Source: Lumbricus rubellus
Taxonomy: Eukaryota > Annelida > Clitellata > Crassiclitellata > Lumbricidae
DNA length: 64,000 nt
NCBI GenBank assembly: GCA_945859605.1
Contig: OX243821.1
Coordinates: forward strand, 12,950,835-13,014,834
Direction: 5' to 3'
The position numbers and the translations under genes are program-made. Of the stretch, positions 11,651 through 23,198 are shown piece after piece (position 1 is the stretch's first letter; every line of letters starts with the position of its first letter). Below the pieces are notes generated by a model that searched no databases, was not told where the DNA came from, and saw nothing but the letters and a program-made list of their open reading frames with translations.

Positions 11651-11769
11651 AGATATCCGACTTAGTTAGCAAGAGCTTCGTCAATTCGATTTGTAGTCGA
11701 GCAACACTGAAGCCCATGCAAAGGCGACTAATTTACGACGTTAAAGCACATGTTTACCTAAATGTATAA

Positions 11770-11935
11770 TTCACACTAAACTGCTATGCATACGGCATAG
11801 AATCTAATCAGATTTGGAATTTAATCGCTTTTCTCGTAATCCAGCGAAAATGGCGAATAACGAAAATGTTTAACCAGATTAGCAAGATGGCTGGATTATT
11901 AAAAGTATTCCTTGCCATCTATCGACTATGGTTTA
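11770..11935 (-). promoter_or_regulatory. Conserved upstream module of gene B with YY1-like core
   Basis: Holds GATTTGGAATTTAATCGCTT, then GAAAATGGCG at 11846-11855, then GCCATCTATCGACTATGG, in the same order and spacing class as the modules of E, D, H and I. It lies about 1.6 kb upstream of the gene B exon. Likely promoter or untranslated first exon. Confidence 0.55.
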
Positions 11936-11939
11936 AGGT

Positions 11940-12786
11940 GCTATTTCAGGTTATTGTAATTTTAATTGAAATTTGTAGTGCCATTCACAGATGATCGCGC
12001 ACCAAGCTAGTGCTTTTCAGCGTCAACATAATGAAGACGGAGGACGGGTGCTATAGGCAGAGTTTCTACATTGAGTAGAAGGCCTACAGTAAAATGCGTG
12101 CAGAAGAAAAGACATTCCTATGATATATTCGTTTATTGAATCCTAGTATAGTGACAAACCGCAATCAGTGATTATATGAGTGAATATAATTTATTAAAAA
12201 AATATTGTACTACAGTAACTTACTATATTGTAATATGATATATTATAATATACTAGGCCAATATCATAGGTAGGAACTCCAAAACATAAAAACGTCCAAA
12301 GGGACATACATAGATACCAACATACACACAATGTCATACATAAATTATATACATACATACCATCATAAATAATTACATGCAAAGTGATTCCAAGAGGAAT
12401 GATACAAGATCAAATATAATATTGCTTTTTTTTCACTGACCCTTATTTACATGTTCTACAGATTTTTTTAATTCATTTTTATCCATGATTTCAGAGTGAG
12501 TCATTTAACAGTAAGGTTGCCTACATTACGTTCCTACAAGGATATAACCCAGTAAAATTATATGAAAGATATCCATCTGATGTCTAACATTTCAGACATT
12601 TTCAGTTAATTCAACAAACATTGTTTCACTCAGAGATGCATAAGTATGTGCAATTCATCAAGGCAGCTTATCTATATAGAATTATAGGTGCAAAGTGCAG
12701 TATCAAATTTAGCACAAAAAATTCCAAAGTAAGCAAAATACCAAAGTAGTCAGAATGCATGATAATCTTGATAACACATCTACTTT
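11940..12786. other. Spacer between gene B module and SINE copy 2
   Basis: A+T-rich with simple ATATA and CATACATAC tracts (12.2-12.37 kb); no gene seen. Confidence 0.3.
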
Positions 12787-12787
12787 T

Positions 12788-12992
12788 TGTTTGTATGTGC
12801 ACTTGTTATAGCGCCCCTTCAAACTCTTTTTACTCAGAGCGGACACTGAATCGGGGTTTCACGCCTAAGTGAGCTGAGCAAGTGTGAGTGAACCTCTTGC
12901 ACCAAGGTCCCTACATGGCGACTTGAGCTGAATTCGAACCTGCAACCCTCTGGCTGCATGGCGACAAACATACCCACTACACCACCGCGCCT
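12788..12992 (-). mobile_element. tRNA-derived SINE, copy 2 (diverged)
   Basis: Minus-strand head GGCGCGGTGGTGTAGTGG and GGTTCGAATTC, then the shared body and the GGGGCGCTATAACAAGTGCA end with a CATACAAAC tail. More diverged than copies 1, 3 and 4. Confidence 0.7.
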
Positions 12993-13350
12993 TTTCGTAT
13001 TACCCATAAAATAACATCCAATAAACAATATTTAATATAACTGCTCTATGCATCCTGAAGGCAATGACAATAGGTCGAGCACTAATAAAATAGTATAAGA
13101 AAATTATGAGTAAAAAGATATGCCAGGAAAAGTTTGTGTATTGTTAAATTCAATGCTAAACAATGAGTCTGTAAAGTTCTGGAAAACAAAACGAAGGACT
13201 TTCACGCGTCTCTAGTATCCTCAACACAATATGCACCGGTAATTTTATAACCTACAGCAATTCTACAGTCTTTTAACTATACGAGAAAATAAGAATACCT
13301 AAGTTTTAAACCTAAGTTTTGAGATGCATAGATCTAGGGGCGTCTGGATT

Positions 13351-13904
13351 GGTGTCACGACAACTCGTCTAACGACAACTCGTCTACTGACAATGATACA
13401 GCGCTTGAGAAATGGAAGTTGTATCAAAGTTTTTAGAGGTGAAATTGAGGTTGTATTGATGAAAAAACGCAAGAGAAATGGAATATGGATGAAAATGGCT
13501 CTTTTACAGGTGAAATAGAAGCTGGAATGACGAAAATAACGCATGATAAATAAAAGCTGGATGAAGGTATTTCTAGATCTGAAGTAGAAGCTGGGTGGAT
13601 AAGAAAACCGCTTAAGTAATGGAAGCTGGATTGAGGGTATTTTTAGATTTGAAATAGAAGCTGGATTGACTAAAATAACAGGCGAGAAATAGAAGCTGGA
13701 TGGAGGTATTTTGGAGATTTGAAGTAGAAATGGGTGCATGTTGGAATACATGAATGAAAATCATCAATCCAGCTTCCATTTAAGCTAAAACACTATTCTC
13801 GTAAATCCAGCTTCTATTTCATCAAACTATTCGTCTGTAGACCAGTTGTCGTTAGACCAATTGTCCGGAGACGAGTTGTCGGTAGACCAGTTGTCACGGA
13901 ACCA
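13351..13904. mobile_element. TU-like foldback element with minisatellite core
   Basis: Left end GGTGTCACGACAACTCGTCT with tandem ACGACAACTCGTCTA units; right end with inverted GACCAGTTGTC units ending GTCACGGAACCA. Both sides carry the 8-bp repeat TCTGGATT (13343-13350, 13905-13912). The interior is a dimeric array alternating GAAATGGAAGCTGGAT and AAATAGAAGCTGGATT units. No coding frame; a non-autonomous element. Confidence 0.7.
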
Positions 13905-13974
13905 TCTGGATTCTCTACATCAGCATTCCGGAAGTCAAAATAGTCAGAAATGAAAGTGGTGCAGAGTAAATACT

Positions 13975-15516
13975 TCATGCCTGCATGCATCTCAGCATCT
14001 CTTCTTCATCTTTTACAACAATAGTTTTCAAATGCAATTGTGTGGAATCATAAACCAGAAAGGTCAAATCGTCCGTTGATGAAAATTGATGTTCAAAACA
14101 ATGCTCCAGAAATTCTTTCTCTATTTCAAACATTTCGTCACACAACCCACATCCAAAATGATACAAAGACACATATGCATGCAGAGAAGAATCCAGTTTG
14201 TCAATATGCAGATATTCTCCACTTCTGATTTTCAGCAAATGACCTTCAAAGTCACTAGAATCCGGATATATCTTTGAAAAACATTCACGTGATTTATCGA
14301 TACCGTCTGTGCTATTAAATGTGGCGCGATCATCAGACATGTTAGCAATTACATCATGGTCAATTTTGAGATCCTGTGGATATGTCCTTGCACAGAGTTC
14401 AAAGTCCGTAGTAGAGTAACTGTTCTTTGTATAACATTGCGTCTTAGTTTCGTGAGTTCTTCTGTGTCTCTTTACACTGTCAAATCGTGTGAATTCTTTG
14501 TTACAAATCTTGCAGAAGTATGATTTCTCAGCAGTGTGAGTTTTCATATGCTTTTTCAGATTACAGCCTTGATTAAATGACTTTTGACATAGTTGGCACT
14601 TATGTGGCTTTTCTCCAGTATGGATTCTCACATGCATCACTAGGCTACTTGCATAAGGAAATGATTTATCACAAAACTCACAGTTGTATGGCTTTTCTCC
14701 AGTATGAATTCTCATGTGTGTTTTCAAAGAACTGCCTTGACTAAATGATTTCTGACATAACTGGCAGTAGTATTGTTTTTCTCCAGTATGGGTTCTCATG
14801 TGGATTTTCAGAGTACTGCCTTGATTAAATGATTTGGGACATAACTGGCACTTGTGTGGTTTTTTCCTAGTATGGGTTCCGATATGCCTCTTCATTGTAG
14901 TGCCGTGATTAAATGAATTTTGTTCGATGTCCTTACCAAAAGAGTTGCCCTTCGTATAACGTTTGTGGCATGTGCGTTGTGACTTCGTTTCGTGAGTTCT
15001 TTCGTGTCTCTTTAGATTGTCAAATCGTGAGAATTCTTTTTTACAAACCCTACAGAAGTATGGTTTTTCCCCAGTATGAGTCCTCATGTGGCTTTTCAGA
15101 TTGTAGACTTTGTTAAATGATTTCTGACATAGATGGCACCAAAATGGCTTTTCTCCAGTATGGGTTCTCATATGCATAATTAAGCCACTATCATAAGAAA
15201 ATGATTTATCACAAAACTGACATTTGCAAGGCTTCTCTCCAGTATGAGTTGTCAAGTGTGTCTTCAGAGTACTGCATTCATAAAATGACTTCTGACATAA
15301 CTGACACTTGAATAATTTTTCTCCAGCATGGATTCTCAGGTGCCTTTTCAGAGTATTTCCTTGATTAAATGACTTCTGACATAACTGGCAATTGTATAGT
15401 TTTTCTCCAGTATGGGTTCTAATGTGCCTTTTCAGAGCACTGCTTTGACTAAATGACTTCTGACACAATTGGCACCTGTATGGCTTTTTTCCAGTATGGG
15501 TCCTTGTATTCGCCAT
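13975..15516 (-). CDS. C2H2 zinc-finger protein, gene C (11 fingers plus conserved tail)
   Basis: 513 residues starting MANTRTHTGKKPYRC at the family-aligned ATG. Six fingers (about residues 16-180) end in a finger with RFDNLKRH. A linker (ETKSQRTCHKRYTKGNSFGK) and a Cys-less finger relic (SFNHGTTMKRHIGTH) follow, then five more fingers, the last with RFDSVKRH and the linker ETKTQCYTKNS. The two halves therefore look like a duplicated array end, as in gene A. The tail carries MSDDRATF, CFSKIYPDSS and the terminal finger FGCGLCDEMFEIEKEFLEHC, and extends some 25 residues beyond the usual end. Predicted nuclear DNA-binding protein; no lesion seen. Upstream acceptor candidates are AG at 15517-15518 or 15521-15522. 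Confidence 0.88.
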   Translation of the reverse strand: MANTRTHTGKKPYRCQLCQKSFSQSSALKRHIRTHTGEKLYNCQLCQKSFNQGNTLKRHLRIHAGEKLFKCQLCQKSFYECSTLKTHLTTHTGEKPCKCQFCDKSFSYDSGLIMHMRTHTGEKPFWCHLCQKSFNKVYNLKSHMRTHTGEKPYFCRVCKKEFSRFDNLKRHERTHETKSQRTCHKRYTKGNSFGKDIEQNSFNHGTTMKRHIGTHTRKKPHKCQLCPKSFNQGSTLKIHMRTHTGEKQYYCQLCQKSFSQGSSLKTHMRIHTGEKPYNCEFCDKSFPYASSLVMHVRIHTGEKPHKCQLCQKSFNQGCNLKKHMKTHTAEKSYFCKICNKEFTRFDSVKRHRRTHETKTQCYTKNSYSTTDFELCARTYPQDLKIDHDVIANMSDDRATFNSTDGIDKSRECFSKIYPDSSDFEGHLLKIRSGEYLHIDKLDSSLHAYVSLYHFGCGLCDEMFEIEKEFLEHCFEHQFSSTDDLTFLVYDSTQLHLKTIVVKDEEEMLRCMQA

Positions 15517-15684
15517 CTGGCTGCTTTCTTAATTTATCGTTTTACCATTTTCTCCAGTATGAGTTGAGTAACTGACATCTGGTCACCTTAAGCATGGCAG
15601 AATTTTGCTTTCTTTATCATTTACTTGCTAAAAAGAACAGTAAAAACTCGAGTTTCATTTTAAAAAATACAACTTTACCATACT

Positions 15685-15797
15685 AAAATACACGTTTACC
15701 CACTTCCGTTTAAGGAAATATATTTTCATTTATAATACTATCCGTTTTTACTCAAACACCGGTGGACTAATCGTCCGTAGACGAATCGTACGCAATT
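15685..15797. mobile_element. TU-like element remnant
   Basis: A short minisatellite piece (CCACTTCCGTTTAAGG) followed by GGACTAATCGTCCGTAGACG, the terminal unit seen in the 162-593 element. One end only. Confidence 0.45.
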
Positions 15798-16049
15798 GGT
15801 GTTCTCTCCTGGGGAAAGGGTTATGTCCAACCCTGGGGGCTTGTCCGGGGGAGGGGGTCAATGTCGGGGATGGATTAGCGGGTTGTCCGGGGGGTAATGT
15901 CCGTTCCCTGAATTCCCATTGATGAAAAATGCTTTCCTTAAAGGAATGCTGGATTAATGTCAGTTACGATGGACATTAGTGGAATGCTTACTTATCAACA
16001 TCAAGTACGGCGTTGAAGACATTAAAATAATTCAGCAACGTAAACTACC

Positions 16050-16215
16050 GGATTATCTTAAATTAGGCCTACATGCACAGATAGCTAAAAAAATCCAATA
16101 CGTTTGGCATCAGTTTAATTTCCTCTGCCATCAATGCAATATGGCGATGATTAAAGTCCTTTCATTATATTAGGTAACTGGATTCAGTGAAAGAATAGCC
16201 TGCCACCTGGCGGTC
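16050..16215 (-). promoter_or_regulatory. Conserved upstream module of gene C with YY1-like core
   Basis: Contains GTTTGGCATCAGTTTAATTT followed by CAATATGGCG at 16137-16146, a permitted variant of the YY1-type core. It sits only about 0.6 kb upstream of gene C, the shortest intron of the cluster. More divergent than the modules of E, H and I. Confidence 0.4.
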
Positions 16216-16561
16216 ACTGTTAGCATTCTACACGAGCAAGTCCATTTTTATGTACTCTAAGCAGTAAGGGGAGGGCTACGGAGCTCCGTAGAGGGCTGAT
16301 CGAACTCAGGCAATTTTTCGTAGGTAAAGTATGGCAGAGGAGAAGTCTTGACAGAACGTGTGAGCTTACGCATACGTTAGCTTACATGTCTTTTCGTGAC
16401 GTTTACATTGACCTACTTACACTACAAGTAACTCTGTTCGTCCAATATTGTAATTGTAATTGAACATTTATATATAGCGCCAGTACTGCAAGAGAATTCA
16501 TCAGAGGGCAGAGGCGCTTCCGATCTGACACCAAACCATAATCAAAGAGAATGTTTTCAAG

Positions 16562-16708
16562 CGCTTGCGGAAAAGGGGCAAAGAAAGACAAAGAAGTACA
16601 TTATGAAGACTATAGGTAACTTATTGCAGAAAGACGCTTGCGGAAAAGGGGCAAAGAAAGACAAAGAAGTACATTACGAAGACTAATAGGTAACTTTTTC
16701 CAGAAAGA
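16562..16708 (+). repeat. 73-bp direct duplication
   Basis: Two near-identical units begin CGCTTGCGGAAAAGGGGCAA at 16562 and 16635. Together with CAGGTCACCATGC further on this may be a fragment of an old LINE, but no confident frame is seen. Confidence 0.6.
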
Positions 16709-16709
16709 C

Positions 16710-17500
16710 GGACCGACCATAGCAAAGTTTCTATGCAACACTGTAGAACATTAAGCCATAAGGACAACCAGGTCACCATGCACTGCAGACGGTGCAGAGC
16801 AAATTTAAGCACTCTACAGCCTGGAATGGACACAAAGTTCCATAAGATAGATCGGAGCTTGGCCTGCTACGCAATTACGCATGTAATATATACAGTAACA
16901 CTTGTGGAATCAGATCTGAATGAATTACAGGTAAACGTGTATTTTACGAGAAACTCGTGCAATATCTACATGTAGGGGGAAATTCGTAAAGACGAGCTTA
17001 GCTGAACTTAAACTCTCACTAGGAAATGATGTCACTCATCTAGGCCTATGCACACAGGCGCATGTACATGTAGAGTACCATCCACAAAATAATCAAAGAC
17101 AGCAAACACCAAATTCTGAGAACACAATAATATTATTATTTGCAATAGACAAGCGTAACATCCAACACTTAATCTACGCAGTAGACGTGAATTATGTTCA
17201 CTGATTAAGTTCATCTGCCAGTAGAAGTTTAACTTTAGCCTACAGATAAAAATAAGAGTTAGTTACAAAAATAACTCTCTGACAACACACTGAAGCTATT
17301 CAACCTTTGTGTGTGTAATAGATAAGATATAGATGCAGACTATTTCCTCACGGAAAACTTGTTCAGCTTACTATGACTGCAACCGAAGATTAAATAGTTA
17401 AAATTCAAAAAGGTTCAGACATATAAATCCTCTGTAATGTTCACAATGGATATAAATACAATGTAGACTCATTTTGAAACTCATGTAAAATGTAACATCC
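16710..17500. other. Spacer between gene C module and gene D
   Basis: No gene or repeat that I can support. Confidence 0.3.
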
Positions 17501-17504
17501 TTTC

Positions 17505-17510
17505 TTTATT
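17505..17510 (-). terminator. Candidate polyadenylation signal AATAAA of gene D
   Basis: TTTATT on the plus strand gives AATAAA on the gene strand, about 47 bases after the stop. Position is typical, but the motif is common in A+T-rich DNA. Confidence 0.35.
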
Positions 17511-17556
17511 ACAACTCACAATAAGTTCTTCCACGTTAATAATATGGAATCATGAT

Positions 17557-19401
17557 TTAACACATGTTAGCAAATAATTCGTGGGGTTGAGAAAATCGAT
17601 GGCTGGAGCAGTGCTTCCAAAACTCTTTCTTTATTCCGAGCAATGCATCACATATACCACATCCAAAAGATTTTGACAAAGACGCTTTTCCATCCAGAGG
17701 AGTTTTCAATTTGCTATGATATAGAATATCCACATCTCCATGTTTTGCAATTGTGATGGACTTCGGATTTATTTTTCCAAATAAACGTTCAATTGGTTTA
17801 CAGCCATCACCTTCACTGTTAATTGTAATGAAATTATCAGATACAGGCATTTCAATTCGAGCTTTAAGATCATGCGGCTGTGTTCCTTCGTGGAATTTAA
17901 TCTGCATTGCTGAAGAATTACTAGAGGACTTATTGTGTGTTTGTAGCATCAAAGCTGCATGAGTTTTTCTGTGTGTTTTTAAATTTTGATGCAAAGTGAA
18001 TCCTTTATTACAATATTCGCATATGTACGCATTTGGTCCTGTATGATTTCTCATATGACTTCTTAGATAACTGTCAACAGCAAAACCTTTCTGACATACC
18101 TGACATCTGTATAGTTTCCCAGATGTATGGGTTTTCATATGACTTTTTAAACTACGAACCGCACTAAATTGTTTCGGACACAACTGGCATTTGTATTGTT
18201 TTCTCGGAGCATGGGTGTCCATATGCACTTTCAAATGACTACTTTGAGCAAATGTTTTCTGACATAACTCACAACTGTATGGTCTTTCCCCAGTATGTAC
18301 TCTAATGTGTGGCTTTAGATGACTATGATCAGAAAATGATTTTGGACAAAATTGACACCTGTATGGCTTTTCACCAGTATGGATTCTCATGTGCCTCTTC
18401 AGATAGCGATGATGTCCAAATGATTTATGACATAAGTTACAAGTGTATGGTTTTTCTTGAGTATGAGTTCTGATGTGTTTTTTCAGATTACTATCTATAG
18501 CAAATGATTTCTGACATAACTGACAACTGTAAAGTTTTTCACCATGTGTATGAGTTTTCATGTGCGCTTTCAGATAATGATGTCCAGCAAATGATTTATG
18601 ACATAAGTCGCAAGCATATTGTTTTTCTCCGGTATGGGTTGTCATGTGCACTTTCAGATGACTGTTTTCAGCATATGATTTCTGACATAACTGACACAGG
18701 AATGGTTTTTCTCCAGAATGGGTTCTCATGTGCGTTTTCAGACTACTTTGATAAGCAAATGATTTCTGGCACAACTTGCACCCATATGGCTTATCACCGG
18801 TATGGGTTCTCATGTGCACATTCAGGTGATAATTTATAGAAAAAGATTTCTGACATAAATGACATTTGAATGGTTTTTCTCCAGTGTGCGTTCTCATGTG
18901 TTTTTTCAGGGGATCACCATTAGCAAATGATTTATGACAAAATTGGCACCTGTGAGGTTTTTCTCCAGTATGAGTTCTCATGTGCGATTTCAGATGACAG
19001 CCCATTGAAAATGATTTCCAACATAACTGGCATTGATATGGCTTTTCACCAGTATGGGTTCTCATGTGCCATTTCAGACTACAACCCATAGAAAATGATT
19101 TCTGACATAACTGGCACCTGTATGGCTTTTCACCAGAATGGGTTCTCATGTGCAGTTTCAGAGCACTTTGCAGAGAAAATGATTTCAGACATAACTGACA
19201 CACATATGGCTTTTCGCCAGTATGACTTCTCATGTGCCTTACGAGGAAACTCGGACAAGCGAATTCTTTCGGACATATCTGGCACTTGTGTGGATTTTCT
19301 TCAAAAGGCGATTTCTTTTGTTTTTTCGGTTTACTACCTTGATCAAATGATTTCCGACTTATCTGTCGTCTTTCTTCTTCATGGGTTTGTGTATTCTCCA
19401 T
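17557..19401 (-). CDS. C2H2 zinc-finger protein, gene D (16 fingers plus conserved tail)
   Basis: 614 residues beginning MENTQTH at the family-aligned ATG. The first 40 residues are a basic, Cys-less finger relic ([15 protein letters not shown]). Sixteen intact fingers run from about residue 42 to 490, with an HTHGEK linker variant after finger 9 and a QEKPY variant after finger 10. The tail (about residues 500-614) has the terminal finger [20 protein letters not shown] followed by SSH and ends FANMC. No stop or frameshift is seen. The conserved acceptor AG is altered here: the gene strand reads CAATTGGCCTGATGG where paralogues have GAGAAACCTGATGG, so an alternative acceptor would be needed. 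Predicted nuclear DNA-binding protein. Confidence 0.88.
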   Translation of the reverse strand: MENTQTHEEERRQISRKSFDQGSKPKKQKKSPFEENPHKCQICPKEFACPSFLVRHMRSHTGEKPYVCQLCLKSFSLQSALKLHMRTHSGEKPYRCQLCQKSFSMGCSLKWHMRTHTGEKPYQCQLCWKSFSMGCHLKSHMRTHTGEKPHRCQFCHKSFANGDPLKKHMRTHTGEKPFKCHLCQKSFSINYHLNVHMRTHTGDKPYGCKLCQKSFAYQSSLKTHMRTHSGEKPFLCQLCQKSYAENSHLKVHMTTHTGEKQYACDLCHKSFAGHHYLKAHMKTHTHGEKLYSCQLCQKSFAIDSNLKKHIRTHTQEKPYTCNLCHKSFGHHRYLKRHMRIHTGEKPYRCQFCPKSFSDHSHLKPHIRVHTGERPYSCELCQKTFAQSSHLKVHMDTHAPRKQYKCQLCPKQFSAVRSLKSHMKTHTSGKLYRCQVCQKGFAVDSYLRSHMRNHTGPNAYICEYCNKGFTLHQNLKTHRKTHAALMLQTHNKSSSNSSAMQIKFHEGTQPHDLKARIEMPVSDNFITINSEGDGCKPIERLFGKINPKSITIAKHGDVDILYHSKLKTPLDGKASLSKSFGCGICDALLGIKKEFWKHCSSHRFSQPHELFANMC

Positions 19402-19951
19402 CAGGCCAATTGATTGTCAATTTTTTGTTTTTTCCCCGGTATGTGTTCCTCGATGAGCTGTGAGATTATCACATAGAGCATAGGGTTTCTGTAATAATTA
19501 ACACATGTGCAGCTTATAAAACGAGTACTTGGTAATTCATAAATCTCTTAAATTATTTTAAAAATTGATTTTGAATAATGCAAGCATACTCCACCAAACG
19601 TTCACATTTCAGGGCATCAAATCAAAACATTTAGGACCTATGCAAATTTAGAATAAAATAATAATTAAAATACACATTTAAAAACTGACGGTCATCAGAG
19701 CTCTCAGAGAGTTAGGAGAAAGTGTCAGCAGAGCACTCATGCGATAAACCTAGTTATTAATAAAATTTGAAAGACACTGATTGAGGAATGTTTGAACAAT
19801 TTCTCTGTTAAGAATGTGTTTTGTATACACCTTAATAATTTAACAAAAAACAGCTACTTCTTACAATTATTTTCTACCAAATTACTTTCAATCACTCGAC
19901 TGGGGTAGTCAGCTGGCCATATTCTTCACATGTACAGTCATTCAGTTTTCG

Positions 19952-20424
19952 GGATTGCCTCTAGAGCAACTGGTCTACACACAACTCGTGCACGAAATTG
20001 ACGCATGAGAAATAGAAACTGGATTAATGGGGAAAAACAATCAGATATGAAGCTGGAAAAACGCTTCAGAAATGGAAGCTGGATGAAGGTATTTACCAGG
20101 TGAAATAGAAGCCGGATTGACGAGAATAACGCTTCAGAAATAGAAGCTGGATTAAGGTTCTTTTTTCAGGTGAATTAGAAGTTGGAATAATGAAAATAAC
20201 GCTTAAGAAATAGAAGCTGGTTGAGAGGTTGTTTTCAAGGTAAAATAGAAGCCGAATTTATGAATAGAAAGTTTGAGAAATGGAAGCTGGATTGATAATT
20301 TTCATTCATGTATTTGAACATGCATCCAGCTTCCATTTCACTCTAAATCTAGATTCATCCAGCTTCGATTTCTCATGTGTTATTGTCGTGTACGAGTTGT
20401 CTGTAGACAAGTTGTCGTGGAACC
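19952..20424. mobile_element. TU-like foldback element with minisatellite core
   Basis: Left end carries CAACTGGTCTACACACAACTC; right end carries GACAAGTTGTCGTGGAACC, the inverse of the GGTTCCACGACAACT terminus. The interior alternates GAAATAGAAGCTGGATT and TGGAAGCTGGATGAAGG units and reverses orientation near 20.32 kb (CATCCAGCTTCCATTTC). Target duplication not clean. Lies in the gene D intron. Confidence 0.6.
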
Positions 20425-20539
20425 TTTCCAGCCAACGTCCACAGGAGAATTAAAAAGAGCTCAAATCACAATATTAGAATTGCAGCAGTTAATGATATAA
20501 GCTTATTACGTTTGATCACTAAATTATACACACGGACAT

Positions 20540-20715
20540 TTACGATCTAACCGTATTGGTATTCAATCGAATTTACTAGTTCATACCAAAAGTTCTTTTG
20601 TTCTCATACTGTGATTAGCACAAAATGGCGAGAGATCAATGCCTTTAACCCACGCTAACCATAAAGTGAGCTGGATGTTTCGAGAGTATGTTCTGTCATC
20701 TGGCGAATAAGACTT
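20540..20715 (-). promoter_or_regulatory. Conserved upstream module of gene D with YY1-like core
   Basis: Contains TATTGGTATTCAATCGAATT, then GATTAGCACAAAATGGCG (core at 20622-20631), then GTCATCTGGCGAATAAGAC. Same motif order as the other modules, about 1.2 kb upstream of the gene D exon. The segment AGCACAAAATGGCG is shared exactly with the gene A module. Confidence 0.55.
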
Positions 20716-20749
20716 TATCAAGATACTGAGCGGGTGTCTGCATGCATTC

Positions 20750-21175
20750 TCACACCAGACGCGCTTGAGAAGGTTTTATGACATTTCTGGCAAACGAATG
20801 GTTTCTTTCCAGTTTTGTTTTCTTATGTGCGTATTTAGGCAATCTTTGTACTTAGTTTTGAACTCACATATCTGACATTGGTTTGGCTTCTCTCTTGTAT
20901 GAATTTATAGTAGGCATTCTTTCAGGACCTCGAAGACTACATCAGTGGATAAACCGTTTTGGACATGGCTGACATTGATATGGCGTTTCTCCGGTATGAA
21001 TTCAAACATGACTTTGAAGTATTGAAAGATGCGGAAAAAGCTTTTTCTTACAAAGGATGCATAAAATAGTTTTTCTCTTCTCACCACTAAAGCAGCTTTA
21101 TGTGGTTTTCAGATAGATGCGAGAATGTCTTCCGACATGTAAGACACAGGTATGGTTTCTCTTCAAGCTCGTGTC
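20750..21175 (-). pseudogene. Eroded C2H2 zinc-finger gene remnant
   Basis: On the minus strand several finger fragments are readable in different frames, for example EEKPYLCLTCRKTFSHLS near 21165-21110 and a CQCQPCPKRFIH-like piece near 20960. Frameshifts and stops separate them. It lies between gene E and the gene D module, so it is probably a former cluster member. Confidence 0.6.
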
Positions 21176-21400
21176 AGAATAAAAGCTGCACTGATGAAAA
21201 ATGCGTGACTAAGTAAAAGCTGGATTCATGACTAGGCCTATAGTTTTCTAAATAGAAAATAGATTGATGAAAAGAATACATGATAAGATGGAAAGTGTAT
21301 TGATGAAAATATTCGACTGAGTAGAAGATGGATTGATCATAACAATTAAAAATTCAAGATTAAATAGACACTGGATTGATGGAAATAATTCATGATTAAC
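21175..21400. repeat. CCAGCTTCYATTT minisatellite array
   Basis: About six loose units such as TAAAAGCTGGATTCATGA and TAGAAGATGGATTGATCA. No terminal repeats recognised. Confidence 0.5.
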
Positions 21401-21905
21401 CCGCTACCAGTTCATTTTTAAATTTTAAGCCCGTTTTCAGCGGATATTCTCTGGGTAAACGGGTAAAAGATTGAAGTGATTGAAACTAATACAACTTAAA
21501 CATTTGATTGCATGTATAAACATTTGATGAAAATTATAGTAATGGGCATAGTTCTTGACAAACAAACCAAACTCAATCAAGAGACTGTGATTTCCTTAAA
21601 GACGATTCGCTCGATAATTCATTTGACTTTCGCTGTATAATCCTTGATGAATAGTCCATTGATGAGTAGCCCTTGATGAACAAGGGCTACCAATAATAAT
21701 CAAGAAGTTCTGGATAATCTGTTTATCTATATATCAGAACACAATTATTCTCTAAGCATTCTAAATGAATGTGCTCACTTTCGTATCAGTGCAAAACAAC
21801 TGTCCATACATGAATGCATCACAGGTATAATTATATAGCATCTTTTAATTTACCTTAATTTACAACTCTTCTCAAAGCAATTATGTGGAATCATAATTCA
21901 GCAAC

Positions 21906-23189
21906 TCATTCGACAAATGGAGAGACTTGTCGGCCAGAACAATGATCCAGAAATTCTTCCTCTGTTCCAAACAATTCATTACATATAGCACATCCAAAAG
22001 GTTGAAGTGACGACATATTTGCATCCATAGGAGATTTGAACTTGTTAACAACACACAAACATTCCACATCTTCAATTTGTTGTGTAACCCCTGCATTATA
22101 AAATGTGATGAAAAAATTTGGCACAACTCTTCTCATCTCATGAACCAGTTGCTGTGCTGATGTATCTAGTTTAAGCTGCTTCGCCAAAGAGCTGCTCTTA
22201 TTATGCGGTTTATTGCCTGTGTGTTGCTTCTCGGTTGAATGAATTCTTCTGTGTGTCTTTAGATAACGAAGTTGGTTGAATGCTTTATTACAAACCTCAC
22301 ATGTGTATGGCTTCTCTCCAGTATGAATTCTCAAATGATTCTTTAGAGCAGAAACTATTGTAAATTGTTTCTGACATAAAAGGCATGTATATGGTTTTTC
22401 ACCAGTATGTATTTTCATGTGTACCTTAAGATTACTACTTCGAGAAAATAATTTCTTACACACATGGCACATGTATGGTTTTTCGTCACTATGGGTTCTC
22501 AAATGCGATGTCAACTCACTTACTGTAGCAAATGATTTATCACAAATCTTACATTTATGTGGTTTTTCTCCTTCATGTATTCTCCTGATGTGCGATTTGA
22601 GATAACCATCTTTGGAAAATGATTTCTGACATATCTGGCACAGGTGTTTTATGCCAGAATGGATTTTCATGTGCTCTGTCAGATACTGACTTTCAGAAAA
22701 TGATTTCTGACATTGCTGGCATTCGTGAGGTCTTTCACCCGTATGGGTCCTTTTGTGTCTTTTCAGAAGACTACTTAAAGGAAATGCTTTCTCGCAAAAC
22801 TGGCATTTGTACCGCTTCTCGCCATTATGACTTCTTATAATGTGCACATTCAGATGACTAATTCTTATAAATGATTTCTGACATAGCTGACATTTGTAAG
22901 GTCTTTCACCTGTATGGGTCATTGTGTGCCTTTTCAGTTCAGCACTTGCAGGAAAAGCTTTCTGGCAAAACTGACATTTGTATTGTTTCTCGCCATTATG
23001 ACTTCTTATAATGTGCAACTTCAGTTGACCATTTTGTATAAATGATTTCTGACATATCTGGCAGCTGTACGGTTTCTCTCCAGTATGAGTTCTTATGTGA
23101 CTCTTCAGATTACAACCATAGTCAAACGACTTCCAACATGTCTGGCACCTAAAAGGTTTTTCTCCCAAATGAATTCTGGTATTCGCCAT
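21906..23189 (-). CDS. C2H2 zinc-finger protein, gene E (11 fingers plus tail with altered last ligand)
   Basis: About 427 residues from MANTRIHLGEKPFRC at the family-aligned ATG (23189). Eleven fingers; fingers 2, 4 and 7 end HIIRSH or HIRRIH, with one extra residue between the two His, so they are C-x2-C-x12-H-x4-H. The frame stays open upstream of the ATG to 23273, but that start is a TTG, so the extension is probably intronic. The tail (about residues 330-427) is shortened and its final finger reads FGCAICNELFGTEEEFLDHC followed by SGR, replacing the last His by Arg. The frame ends SPFVE, without the usual DLVADLF-type end. Predicted nuclear DNA-binding protein. Confidence 0.87.
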   Translation of the reverse strand: MANTRIHLGEKPFRCQTCWKSFDYGCNLKSHIRTHTGEKPYSCQICQKSFIQNGQLKLHIIRSHNGEKQYKCQFCQKAFPASAELKRHTMTHTGERPYKCQLCQKSFIRISHLNVHIIRSHNGEKRYKCQFCEKAFPLSSLLKRHKRTHTGERPHECQQCQKSFSESQYLTEHMKIHSGIKHLCQICQKSFSKDGYLKSHIRRIHEGEKPHKCKICDKSFATVSELTSHLRTHSDEKPYMCHVCKKLFSRSSNLKVHMKIHTGEKPYTCLLCQKQFTIVSALKNHLRIHTGEKPYTCEVCNKAFNQLRYLKTHRRIHSTEKQHTGNKPHNKSSSLAKQLKLDTSAQQLVHEMRRVVPNFFITFYNAGVTQQIEDVECLCVVNKFKSPMDANMSSLQPFGCAICNELFGTEEEFLDHCSGRQVSPFVE

Positions 23190-23196
23190 CAGGTTT

Positions 23197-23198
23197 CT
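23197..23198 (-). other. Probable 3' splice acceptor of gene E exon
   Basis: The gene strand reads GATGAAGTGAG|AAACCTGATGGC, identical over AG|AAACCTGATGG to genes A, B and F (F and B have GATGAC). Confidence 0.5.
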
